This document shows, one piece after another, positions 46,775-55,035 of a DNA stretch of 64,000 nucleotides (its first letter is position 1; every line of letters begins with the position of its first letter). A program made the position numbers and the translations under genes. Under the pieces are notes generated by a model. The model was not told the origin of the DNA. It searched no databases and saw only the letters and a list, made by a program, of their open reading frames with translations. Origin of the DNA: Hyphomicrobiales bacterium (lineage in GTDB: Bacteria; Pseudomonadota; Alphaproteobacteria; Rhizobiales; Rhizobiaceae); assembly GCA_900472295.1 (NCBI GenBank), contig UCIA01000032.1, positions 124,001-188,000 on the forward strand, read 5' to 3'.

Positions 46775-46842
46775 GCAATTCCCAAGGGAAAGCGCTACGC
46801 GCTTTTCCCGGGAAAACCGCTCACACTTTTCCTGGAATTGCT
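46775..46842. repeat. palindromic intergenic repeat upstream of nudK
   Basis: CAATTCCCAAGGGAAAGCGC followed by GCGCTTTTCCC and TTTTCCTGGAATTG makes a nested palindrome. The AATTCC/GGAATT ends and the CCGCTCACACTTTTCCTGGA block are shared with the copy at 38236-38276. Confidence 0.7.
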
Positions 46843-46875
46843 TTAGGCCATGGCGCCGACAGCAGGGAGTTCATC

Positions 46876-47454
46876 ATGGAAGATCGCATCCGCATCCGCT
46901 CGGAGGAAGTCCTGTCCGACGACTGGGCGATTCTGAAGAAGACCGTCCTCGACTATCGCCGGCGCGACGGGCAGTGGGAAACGCAGATCCGCCAGACCTA
47001 CGATCGCGGCGACGGCGCGGTGATCCTGCCTTACGATTCCGAGCGCCAGACGGTGCTTCTGGTGCGCCAGTTCCGCTACCCCGCCTATGTCACCGGCCAC
47101 CGCGAACCGCTGATCGAAGCCTGCGCCGGCCTGCTCGACGAAAACGATCCGGAAACCGCCATTCTCAAGGAGGCCGAGGAAGAGCTCGGCTATCACTTGA
47201 AGAACATCGAGCGGCTGTTTGCGCCCTATATGAGCCCCGGCAGCGTTACCGAACGGCTGTGGTTCTTCGTGGCGCGCTATTCGCCCGCCGACCGCATCTC
47301 GGCCGGTGGCGGCGCCCCGGAAGAGGGCGAGGACATCGAGGTTCTCGAAATGCCGCTCGACGAGGCGCTGGCCGGCATCGCCGACGGCCGCATCATCGAC
47401 GCCAAGACGATTATGCTGATCCAGCATTTGAAGCTGTATCCGATGAAGGCTTGA
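46876..47454 (+). CDS. nudK: NudK-type GDP-mannose pyrophosphatase (NUDIX)
   Basis: A 192-residue NUDIX hydrolase closely resembling NudK: RRRDGQWETQIRQTYDRGDGAVILPYD, LLVRQFRYPAYVTGH, a Nudix-box region around EACAGLLDENDPETAILKEAEEELGYH (the acidic residues conserved), and the C-terminal DAKTIMLIQHLKLYPMKA. GDP-mannose or GDP-hexose is the expected substrate. The last codons of the gene are duplicated about 700 bases downstream. Confidence 0.92.
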   Translation: MEDRIRIRSEEVLSDDWAILKKTVLDYRRRDGQWETQIRQTYDRGDGAVILPYDSERQTVLLVRQFRYPAYVTGHREPLIEACAGLLDENDPETAILKEAEEELGYHLKNIERLFAPYMSPGSVTERLWFFVARYSPADRISAGGGAPEEGEDIEVLEMPLDEALAGIADGRIIDAKTIMLIQHLKLYPMKA

Positions 47455-47627
47455 TCCGCATCCTGTTCCTGCGCCGGAGGGCACATCGACTGCCGCGAAT
47501 ACTTCGCCGGCGCCAATGCTACTGCTCCCGAGTGCAGAAGCGATCCTCTTGACGGCAAGCATGCGGCGAGCCGCCGCAGCACCAGCGAAACGAGGGAACG
47601 AACTGCTCCGCCAGGGGTTAGCAACTC

Positions 47628-47873
47628 ATGATGAACAGACTGGACCCCCACGGTCGCGGGATGGCGGCCGATATTTTGGCGCTGGAGCTCGCCAGAGCAA
47701 GACAACGCATTGGCCGAGCCGAACTCGCCCTCGAAAGCGCGGAAGAGATGCTGGACGACGATTGTGGCGTAGCCGTCAACCTCGCGCTCTGCAGTACGAT
47801 AAGGTCCGCCCAACGGCGTGTGTTAGAGGCCAGAAAGCGCCTCACGAAGATCGATCCCGCCAGCATGAATTGA
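47628..47873 (+). CDS. small hypothetical protein
   Basis: An 81-residue, probably helical protein (MAADILALELARARQRIGRAELALESAEEMLDDD...) with no family that I recognise. It lies within the segment bounded by the duplicated nudK end. A double ATG at 47628/47631 starts the frame, with only weak ribosome-binding signals (AGGGG further upstream). The coding call rests on heptad-like composition and neighbouring gene direction. Confidence 0.5.
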   Translation: MMNRLDPHGRGMAADILALELARARQRIGRAELALESAEEMLDDDCGVAVNLALCSTIRSAQRRVLEARKRLTKIDPASMN

Positions 47874-47886
47874 CCTGGAGCCAACG

Positions 47887-48084
47887 ATGCGCCCGATCTT
47901 CAACCTTGAGACCCAGCGAAACGGCGACATGCATCGCGCTGCAAGGCTTGCGATGCTGAGGCACCAAGTGGTCCACCATATCGAGCGCACTGATGCCTCG
48001 GCCCAGAAGGTCGAACAAGCGCTGGCCAAGCTCGCTGAGGCAAACGAGCTCGGTTACCGGCTCGCGCCATGGCGCAGGCACTGA
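47887..48084 (+). CDS. small hypothetical protein
   Basis: A 65-residue basic, helical protein (ETQRNGDMHRAARLAMLRHQVVHHIERTDASAQKVEQALAKLAEANELG) of no recognised family. It begins 13 bases after the preceding small gene, with GGAG upstream of ATG 47887, so the pair could be co-transcribed. It is also inside the segment flanked by the duplicated nudK end. Confidence 0.5.
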   Translation: MRPIFNLETQRNGDMHRAARLAMLRHQVVHHIERTDASAQKVEQALAKLAEANELGYRLAPWRRH

Positions 48085-48181
48085 CGCCGGGGCCGGTTAG
48101 GCCGAAAACCCTACGTCAAGGACCAGCATTTGAAGCTGTCCCCATGAAGGGCTAGCCCGCGACGCTGGGCGGGCACGTGCC

Positions 48182-49687
48182 TCACATGGTGTCCTGCGGG
48201 CAGGGCGGTACGTCCACTTCGCGGATGAAGTTGCGCAATTCCTCCATGTCCCCGGATAGAGGCCGGTCGTCGGAATAGTGCGCGATGTTGTCCCGGACCA
48301 TGCGGTAGATGGCATCGGTGCCGGGCGCACGCGCACCGCGTTCCGCGAGAAAATCATGAGCTTGCGCGGCCGCCATCAGTTCGATCGCCAAAATGTATTC
48401 GGCGTTGTCGATCACCGCCAGCAGCTTGTTGGCGGCCACGGTCGGATGGGCCAGAAAATCCTCCTGCAGGCCGGATGTGACGCCACCGTCGGTCGCTGCC
48501 GGGGCGGCCAGGCGCCGGTTGACGTTGCTGAGCGATGTGGCGGTGTATTGGGCAATCATGAAGCCGGAATTGGCCCCGTCCTCGTCGGCAAGGAAGGGTG
48601 GCAGATTGTTGACCAGCGGATTGACCAGACGGTCGATCCGCCGCTCGCTCATGCCTGCCACCTGCGCCAAGGCGATCGTCAGCCCGTCGGCGGCCTGCCC
48701 GAGCGCCGGCGCCACCGCATGCGCCTCGGAAACAACCTGAGGATCGTCCAACGACCCGAAGACAGCGGGATTGTCGGTGACGGCAGCCAGCTCCCGGTCG
48801 ACCAGCTCGGCGGACCGGTCCAGCACCTCGCGGGCGGCGCCATGAACGTGCGGGACGGCGCGAAGACTGAGCGCGTCCTGCGTGCGGCTGCCATGGGCCA
48901 GCTCGATAAGCTCGCTGCCATGCAGCCAGCCGCGCAGCGCTTTGCCGACATCCTGAATGCCGGGCGAGGGCCGCATCGCCAGGATCTGTTCGCCAAAGGC
49001 CGGCATTTGCGCGCCGGCGGCTTCCAGCGTCAGAGCTGCCGCGGCATCAGCCCATCCCAGCAAACGCTCGGCGCGCTGGACGGCGATGCTGGTCAGGCCG
49101 GTTGCGCAGGCGGTGCCATTGACCAGGCTCAAGCCTTCTTTGGCGCCAAGCTCCAGGGGCTCCAGGCCCATCTCAGCCAGCGCTTCCATCCCGCTCATCG
49201 AGCGGCCTGCCACCGTTGCGCTGCCTTCGCCGATCAGCACCAGCGCTACATGGGCGTTATGCGTCAAATACCCGGCCGACCCACGCGACGGCACGTCGGG
49301 AACGCAGTCGTGCTCGATAAAGGTGAGCAGATTGCGCACGATCTGAGGGCTTACGCCCGAATGGCCATGCGCGAAATTTGCAACTTGAGCCGCGATGATG
49401 GCGCGCACGCCGCGCCTTGGCACCAGGTCGCCGACGCCGCAGGCGTGGCTGCGAATGATGTTGCGCGACAATTTCTTGTGCAGGGCAGGCGCCACGACCT
49501 TGCTTGCCAATGCCCCGACCCCGGTGTTGACACCATAGGCGCGAATGCCTTTTACGACGATGGAAGCCACGAGCTGGTTTGCAAAAGCGATCCGCTCCCA
49601 CGCTGCCTCACTCAGTGCCAGGGAGTCGCCTTCGCTCACCTGCGCGATATCGCGCCAACTGGCGTTTTTGTCGATGGTTACTGTCAT
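48182..49687 (-). CDS. aromatic/histidine ammonia-lyase homologue lacking the MIO triad
   Basis: A 501-residue protein of the HAL/PAL/TAL fold. Conserved landmarks are YGVNTGVG at 51-58 (active-site Tyr), LVNGT at 188-192, QDALSLRAVPHVHG, SGFMIAQYTATSLSNVNR and NAEYILAIELMAAAQAHDF. The Ala-Ser-Gly that cyclises into the MIO electrophile is missing: at 136-144 it reads GSAGYLTHN where HutH has GSVGASGDL, and the segment is three residues short. There is no hut operon here. It cannot be assumed to deaminate histidine. ATG 49687 is the family-like start. Confidence 0.85.
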   Translation of the reverse strand: MTVTIDKNASWRDIAQVSEGDSLALSEAAWERIAFANQLVASIVVKGIRAYGVNTGVGALASKVVAPALHKKLSRNIIRSHACGVGDLVPRRGVRAIIAAQVANFAHGHSGVSPQIVRNLLTFIEHDCVPDVPSRGSAGYLTHNAHVALVLIGEGSATVAGRSMSGMEALAEMGLEPLELGAKEGLSLVNGTACATGLTSIAVQRAERLLGWADAAAALTLEAAGAQMPAFGEQILAMRPSPGIQDVGKALRGWLHGSELIELAHGSRTQDALSLRAVPHVHGAAREVLDRSAELVDRELAAVTDNPAVFGSLDDPQVVSEAHAVAPALGQAADGLTIALAQVAGMSERRIDRLVNPLVNNLPPFLADEDGANSGFMIAQYTATSLSNVNRRLAAPAATDGGVTSGLQEDFLAHPTVAANKLLAVIDNAEYILAIELMAAAQAHDFLAERGARAPGTDAIYRMVRDNIAHYSDDRPLSGDMEELRNFIREVDVPPCPQDTM

Positions 49688-49886
49688 TGGTCGTTCCGAA
49701 TGGCGTTGCGTAAGCGCTGTTGGCTCGCTGAAGGCGGATGAGAACCTTGCGCTCGGCTCTGTACGTACAACTTCGCTGCGATGCGTAGTGGCGACGGAAT
49801 TGCCGACTGATGCGACTGGAGCGACGTCGCCGGTAATAAATTCTGGTTCAGGGTGGCCTGCCATCCGAAGCTCGAAGAGCGAAGGG

Positions 49887-49971
49887 TGGTGCGGACGCCG
49901 GGAATCGAACCCGGATAGCCGTAGCTGAGGGATTTTAAGTCCCTTGCGTCTACCAATTCCGCCACGTCCGC
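49887..49971 (-). tRNA. tRNA-Leu (anticodon TAA)
   Basis: An 85-base tRNA with encoded CCA. The acceptor stem is GCGGACG paired with CGTCCGC. The anticodon stem-loop AGGGA-CTTAAAA-TCCCT gives anticodon TAA. A class II long variable arm and the T-loop GGTTCGATTCC are present. It reads leucine UUA codons, which are rare in this high-GC sequence. Confidence 0.97.
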
Positions 49972-50107
49972 AGGCCAGCCCTTTTCAGACGCCAGCGAAA
50001 ACCCGTCAAGCCATCTTTTGCTTCGCGCCATCGCCCGAGAGGGCAAAAGGTGGCTCGTTATTTAAAAACAATGGGTTGTGGCGAAAATCTCAGTCGCCGG
50101 GGGGCAA

Positions 50108-50773
50108 TCAGAACTTGTAGTTGAGATTGATGCCGACCGTGTTCAGCTTCACGTTCTGATCACGATCATTGAAGGGTTCCGCCACGTCATAGTGCTCGGA
50201 GCCGAAATCATAATAGCGGTATTGCGCGCCGACGATGAACTTGTCGGTCAGCGCGTAGTCGACGCCGGCGCCCACGGTCCAGCCGACATTCGTGCGTGTG
50301 CCGGCGAACGACGCGCCTGCGACTTGCGATGTTTCGATGCCGGCAAAGGCTACGCCGCCGACGCCGTAGACCAGGACGCGGTCCATGGCGAAGCCCGCTT
50401 TGGCGTTCACCGACCCGAACCACTTGATATCTGTGCGAAATGTGCTTCCAAGACCTGATGCCGCCGTACCGTCGATGGCGGAATAATTGAGCTCGGCCTC
50501 GGCGCCGAGCACCGCCTGATCGAACTGCCACAGGCCGGCGACATGGCCGCCGACAAAACCGCCGTCAATGTCGGGCTTGATGGAAAACGGCGCGCCTTCC
50601 GTCACCGATATATCGGATTGGCCCCAGCCGTAGCCGGCCTGCATTCCGGCATAGTAGCCGGTCCAGTCGAAGCCCGGCTCAGTCATGGGGACTACTATCG
50701 GGTCGGCGGCGAAAGCCGGCGCGGCCAGAGCGATCAGAAATCCGGCACTTGCGAGCGTCAGGCGGGGACGCAT
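50108..50773 (-). CDS. outer-membrane beta-barrel protein (Omp25/porin-family)
   Basis: A 221-residue outer-membrane protein with a signal peptide (ending AFA-AD near residue 23). The mature barrel has alternating strands starting WTGYYAGMQAGYGWG and ending NTVGINLNYKF with a C-terminal phenylalanine, the typical outer-membrane insertion signal. It belongs to the Omp25/RopB group of rhizobia and Brucella. GGAGAG precedes ATG 50773. Confidence 0.92.
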   Translation of the reverse strand: MRPRLTLASAGFLIALAAPAFAADPIVVPMTEPGFDWTGYYAGMQAGYGWGQSDISVTEGAPFSIKPDIDGGFVGGHVAGLWQFDQAVLGAEAELNYSAIDGTAASGLGSTFRTDIKWFGSVNAKAGFAMDRVLVYGVGGVAFAGIETSQVAGASFAGTRTNVGWTVGAGVDYALTDKFIVGAQYRYYDFGSEHYDVAEPFNDRDQNVKLNTVGINLNYKF

Positions 50774-50901
50774 CGATCTCTCCGAATGTCGATTCAAAAC
50801 GATCGTTTGCGCAGCCTAACCCTATTTGCCGCAAAACGAAATCGTATTTCTGGCGGTGGCCGATATCGGGCGTTTGGCCGTGGCTTGAAAGGATGCCGCC
50901 C

Positions 50902-51753
50902 TTACTTGGCGTCGATGAAATCGAGCACCGATTGGCTGTACTCGTCCGGTGCCTGCAACATGGCGAAATGGCTGGCATTGGGCAGGATGATTTCCTTCGC
51001 GCCCGGAATGACCGAAGCCATGTAGTCGGTATGCTCGCGCTTGATCGCCTCGTCATGGTCGCCGGCGACGATGGCCGTCGGCGTGGTGATCTTGCCGAGC
51101 TGCTCCTTGGTCCAGGCCGGCTCCGTCTCCCACATATGGCTGATCTGCGCGACGAAGGCGTCATACTGGTCCGGTGTCTTCGAGAGTTTCTTGTAGTCGC
51201 CGCCGGACCGCTCGATATAGGCGCCGAACGTCTTGTTCGTCATGACGCCGGGATCGACGCCATCGGTGGTGACGTTGGCCGCCTGCGCGTAAAGCCTCGT
51301 CAGCCGCTCTGGATGATGGAGCGCGATGTCGATGCCGATGATGCCGCCGTCGCTCCAGCCGACCAGCGCCGTCTTGTCGATCTTGAGATAGTCGAGCAGC
51401 GCCAGATAGTCCGATGCCATCAAGTCGTAGCCGAAGGGCTGATCGGTGCGGGTGGAGCGGCCGTGACCGCGGCTGTCCGCGACGATCACCTTGTGGGTCT
51501 TGGATAGCGTTGCCACCTGGCTGGCCCAGATGTCGGCATGGCCCAGGCCGCCATGGATGAGCAGTACCGGGTCGCCTGCGCCAAACACGGCATAGTACAT
51601 CTGGATGCCGTTGACCGGTGCGTAGCCGCTCTGTTCGGGCTTGGGCATGGCCGCCGGTTCGGGCAGCGTCAGCCAGCGCTCCTCGGCGGATGCAAAGCCG
51701 GCCGAGGTCAGGAACAGAGTGACGAAGGCGAGGGCTTGCAGGAACCTGATCAT
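50902..51753 (-). CDS. alpha/beta hydrolase, exported
   Basis: A 283-residue hydrolase with a signal peptide (LQALAFVTLFLTSAGFASA-EE). Motifs are VLLIHGGLGHADIWASQ, the nucleophile elbow LVGWSDGGIIGIDIAL (Ser in GWSDGG), the acid in VAGDHDEAI and His in NASHFAMLQAPDEYS. A periplasmic ester- or lactone-type substrate is plausible but unknown. ATG 51753 gives the signal peptide; the longer frame to 51861 does not. Confidence 0.9.
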   Translation of the reverse strand: MIRFLQALAFVTLFLTSAGFASAEERWLTLPEPAAMPKPEQSGYAPVNGIQMYYAVFGAGDPVLLIHGGLGHADIWASQVATLSKTHKVIVADSRGHGRSTRTDQPFGYDLMASDYLALLDYLKIDKTALVGWSDGGIIGIDIALHHPERLTRLYAQAANVTTDGVDPGVMTNKTFGAYIERSGGDYKKLSKTPDQYDAFVAQISHMWETEPAWTKEQLGKITTPTAIVAGDHDEAIKREHTDYMASVIPGAKEIILPNASHFAMLQAPDEYSQSVLDFIDAK

Positions 51754-51917
51754 GACTTCACCTCTGGAGATTTCGGAGGCCGATCTAACATCCTTCTCAA
51801 GCGGGGAGTCAACGAACGACCGTTTCTCTGCGGCGACCCCAATTAAAATTTCAATTCGCATCCTCGCTGGTCAAAGCCCTGCCGGCTTGGCACAGTCGGG
51901 CAAACAGGAGTCTCTTC

Positions 51918-53729
51918 ATGGCCAAGAAGCCGCCGGCGACGAAACCCAAGCCCTGGACCGAGATGGCGACGCATCTGGTCGATGTCGCGACCGGGCGCAA
52001 GCCGGCCGATCTCGTCATCCGCAACGGGCGCTGGGTGAACGTGCATTCGGGCGAGATCATCGCCGGCACCGACATCGCCATATCAGGCGGCCGCTTTGCC
52101 TTTTGTGGGCCGAATGCCGGCCACGCCATCGGCCAGGGCACCAAGGTGGTCGACGCCGGCGGCCGCTATCTCGTGCCCGGCCTTTGCGATGCGCATATGC
52201 ATGTCGAGAGCGGCATGGTGACGGTGACCGAGTTCTGCCGCGCCGTCATTCCGCACGGGACCACCTCGATGTTCATCGACCCGCACGAGATAGCCAATGT
52301 GCTGGGCCTGCCCGGCGTGCGGCTGATGCATGACGAGGCGATAGCCATGCCCATCAACGTGCATGTGCAGATGCCGTCCTGCGTGCCGTCGGCGCCGGGG
52401 TTGGAGCATGCCGGCGCCGAACTGACGGTCGCCGATGTTACAGAAGCGATGACCTGGGAAAACATCATCGGGCTTGGCGAAGTGATGAATTTCCCCGGCG
52501 TCGTCGCCAACGATCCGGTGATGGCGGGCGAGATCGCCGCCACGGTCAAGGCCGGCAAGACGGTCGGCGGCCACTATGCCTCTCGCGATCTCGGCCTGCC
52601 GTTTCACGGCTATGTTGCCGGCGGCCCAGAGGACGATCATGAGGGCACGCGCGCCGAGGACGCCATTGCGCGGGTACGCCAGGGCATGAAGGCGATGCTG
52701 CGGCTGGGCTCGGCCTGGTACGATGTGGCGTCGCAGATCAAGGCGGTGACCGAGAGCGGTCTCGACCCGCGCAACTTCATCCTGTGCACCGACGACAGCC
52801 ATTCCGGCACGCTTGTGCATGAAGGCCATATGGACCGGGTGGTGCGCCACGCCATCAGCCAAGGCCTGAAGCCGGTGACGGCGATCCAGATGGCGACGCT
52901 CAACACCGCCCAGCATTTCAAGCTGGAGCGTGAGATCGGCTCGATCGCGCCCGGACGGCTGGCCGATCTGCTGATTGTCTCGGATCTCGCTGAAATGACC
53001 ATCGACGAGGTCTATGCCCGCGGTGTCAGGCTGGCCAAGGGCGGCAAGCTGGAGATCGACATTCCAGCCTATGACTATCCGAAGACGGCGAAGAACACGG
53101 TCAAGCTCGGCAAGAAACTCAGGGACAGCGATTTCGACATCGCGGCGCCCAAGGGCGCCAACGAGGTGCGGGTCCGGGTCATCGGCGTCATCGAGAACCA
53201 GGCGCCGACGCGGGCGCTGGAGGCCGATCTACCGGTCGAGGATGGGCTGGTCGCCATGGATCGCCGCAACGACATCTGCCAGATCGCGCTGGTCGAACGC
53301 CATAGAGGCACGGGCGGCGTCACCAACGCCTTCGTTTCCGGCTTCGGCTACATGGGCGACTGCGCCATGGCGTCGAGCGTGGCGCATGATGCCCACCACA
53401 TCATTTGCGTCGGCACCAACAAGGAAGACATGGCGCTGGCCGTCAACCGGCTGGGCGAGGTCGGCGGCGGTGTGGTGCTGTTCTCAAAGGGCAAGGAACT
53501 GGCGCTGGTCGAAATGCCGATCGCCGGCCTGATGTCGGACGAGCGTGCCGAGATCGTCGCTGCCAAGGCCGAGAAGCTCACCGAGGCCATGCGCAAGATG
53601 GGCTGTTCGCTCAACAACGCCTACATGCAGCACTCGCTGCTGGCGCTGGTGGTGATCCCGGAGCTCAGGATTTCCGATGTCGGCCTGGTCGACGTGACGA
53701 CATTCCAGAAGGTCGATCTGTTTATCTGA
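51918..53729 (+). CDS. ade: adenine deaminase
   Basis: A 603-residue amidohydrolase converting adenine to hypoxanthine in purine salvage. It has the N-terminal beta-sandwich, the metal-binding GLCDAHMHVESGMVT and DPHEIANVLG, CTDDSHSGTLVHEGH, PGRLADLLIVSDL, and the family-specific C-terminal domain (GLVAMDRRNDICQIALVERH, GCSLNNAYMQHSLLALVVIPELRISD). GAGTCTCTTC upstream is a poor ribosome-binding site. It is a single gene between two opposite-strand hydrolases. Confidence 0.95.
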   Translation: MAKKPPATKPKPWTEMATHLVDVATGRKPADLVIRNGRWVNVHSGEIIAGTDIAISGGRFAFCGPNAGHAIGQGTKVVDAGGRYLVPGLCDAHMHVESGMVTVTEFCRAVIPHGTTSMFIDPHEIANVLGLPGVRLMHDEAIAMPINVHVQMPSCVPSAPGLEHAGAELTVADVTEAMTWENIIGLGEVMNFPGVVANDPVMAGEIAATVKAGKTVGGHYASRDLGLPFHGYVAGGPEDDHEGTRAEDAIARVRQGMKAMLRLGSAWYDVASQIKAVTESGLDPRNFILCTDDSHSGTLVHEGHMDRVVRHAISQGLKPVTAIQMATLNTAQHFKLEREIGSIAPGRLADLLIVSDLAEMTIDEVYARGVRLAKGGKLEIDIPAYDYPKTAKNTVKLGKKLRDSDFDIAAPKGANEVRVRVIGVIENQAPTRALEADLPVEDGLVAMDRRNDICQIALVERHRGTGGVTNAFVSGFGYMGDCAMASSVAHDAHHIICVGTNKEDMALAVNRLGEVGGGVVLFSKGKELALVEMPIAGLMSDERAEIVAAKAEKLTEAMRKMGCSLNNAYMQHSLLALVVIPELRISDVGLVDVTTFQKVDLFI

Positions 53730-53751
53730 GATCAACGCCGACGCTTGGCTC

Positions 53752-54912
53752 TCAGCCACCGGTGGCGATGGTCAGCACCTTGAACGGCGTGGTGATGATG
53801 ATTTCGGCGGCTGAGCCGACGGCCTTGCCGAGACCCTGGCCGAGATCGCCGATGCGTCCGTCGGGCTCGTCGGGGGCGAGCGCTGCCGGGGTGCGCAGAC
53901 GATCGCCGAGCAATTGCACCAGCATCGGATTGTCGGCGAACTTGGCGTGGTTCAGGCGGTCGCCGCCCTTGGTCTGGCTGAGGTCGGCCACGACCACGCC
54001 ATAGCTGGCGAGATCGGCGGCATTGCCGTAGTCGCCGACGCGCGGCTTGTCGCCGGAGATGATGGACGACAGTTTCAGCGCCCGGTCGTCGGCGGAAAGC
54101 AGGATGGCGAACGGCTTGTCGGGCTTGCCATAGCGGATCATCTGCTTCTTGAAGACGTCGACGTCGATGTCCGGCGAGGCCAGGATGACGTAGCCGAGCT
54201 TGCCGCCGAGATCGCGGTCGCCGGTGATGGCGAGCTGCCGCAACGCTTCCATCGTAACCCAGGTTCCCATCGAGTGGGCGATGATGTCGATGCTCTTGGC
54301 GCGGGTCTTGGCCAGCATCCTCAGTGTCGCCTCGAGGTCGTCGCGCGCGGCGTTGGCGCTCTCCTTGTCGTAGATATAGCCGGTCGTCTTGCCGCTTGAA
54401 GCCCAGGAAAACAGCACCGGCGTGCCCGGATATTTGGTGTCGTGGGCGATCTGCGTCATCCGGTAGACGCCGTCGTCGAAACCGTTGTTGAAGCCGTGCA
54501 CGAAGACCAAAGCGCGATCGCCGCGCATGGCGATGTCGGCGCCGACCGCCTTGGCGAATTGCTGGGCGTCGCCGTAGTGGACGACGTCGGTGGCGGTGAA
54601 TTGCTTGGCCGGGTTGGAGTTGGCCGAACCCTTGGCCCGCTCGATGGCGCCGACCTGGTGAACTTTCGGCACGGTGACGTCGACGCGGGCGTAGTTGGTG
54701 GTCAGCGACCGATCGCCATCGAACACCTGACGCGGATCCTTGGTCGCCGGCTGGCGGGTGGTGGCGACGAAGATTTCGTGGGTGGCCGCGATATCGGAGG
54801 CAGGCACCGAAACCGTCGTCTTGTTCAAGAGGTCATGCGTGTTCCTGCCGGCACAGCCGCTAACGGCGAGCGCGAACGCAAGGCCAAGAACAATCTTCAC
54901 ACGCACAATCAC
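53752..54912 (-). CDS. lipoprotein alpha/beta hydrolase (DUF900 family), copy 1
   Basis: A 386-residue predicted lipoprotein: hydrophobic N-terminus with lipobox LAVSGC. The DUF900 hydrolase core follows: ALVFVHGFNNGFDDGVYRMTQI, VLFSWASSGKTTGYIYDKESA and the nucleophile elbow IIAHSMGTWVTMEAL. Substrate is unknown. The start is GTG 54912 with GAGGGA seven bases upstream; TTG 54927 and GTG 54900 are in frame. A clear paralogue follows upstream at 55036. Confidence 0.87.
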   Translation of the reverse strand: MIVRVKIVLGLAFALAVSGCAGRNTHDLLNKTTVSVPASDIAATHEIFVATTRQPATKDPRQVFDGDRSLTTNYARVDVTVPKVHQVGAIERAKGSANSNPAKQFTATDVVHYGDAQQFAKAVGADIAMRGDRALVFVHGFNNGFDDGVYRMTQIAHDTKYPGTPVLFSWASSGKTTGYIYDKESANAARDDLEATLRMLAKTRAKSIDIIAHSMGTWVTMEALRQLAITGDRDLGGKLGYVILASPDIDVDVFKKQMIRYGKPDKPFAILLSADDRALKLSSIISGDKPRVGDYGNAADLASYGVVVADLSQTKGGDRLNHAKFADNPMLVQLLGDRLRTPAALAPDEPDGRIGDLGQGLGKAVGSAAEIIITTPFKVLTIATGG

Positions 54913-55035
54913 CCGGAATTCCCTCAAGGCGGTAAAATGTTAACGCCGCCTTCTATTCCGATAAAGCCAGAGACAAGCCCGGTCCAGTTCAAAGTGGTGC
55001 GGCGGGCAATCGCGTGCCGCCGCACGAAGCATCAT

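Larger units (their letters stand above)
47421..48161. repeat. direct repeat of the nudK 3' end flanking a ~0.7 kb segment
   Basis: CCAGCATTTGAAGCTGT occurs at 47421-47437, inside the nudK end, and again at 48123-48139. Weaker similarity (ATGAAGG, C-rich tail) continues to 48161. The interval between copies is 702 bases and holds two small reading frames. This is what an insertion regenerating the gene end would leave, but no integrase or transposase is present. Confidence 0.7.

Noticed and set aside
48155..48174. GCCCGC/GCGGGC hairpin after the ammonia-lyase-like gene as a terminator
   Set aside because: Only six base pairs and no T-run follow on the minus strand.
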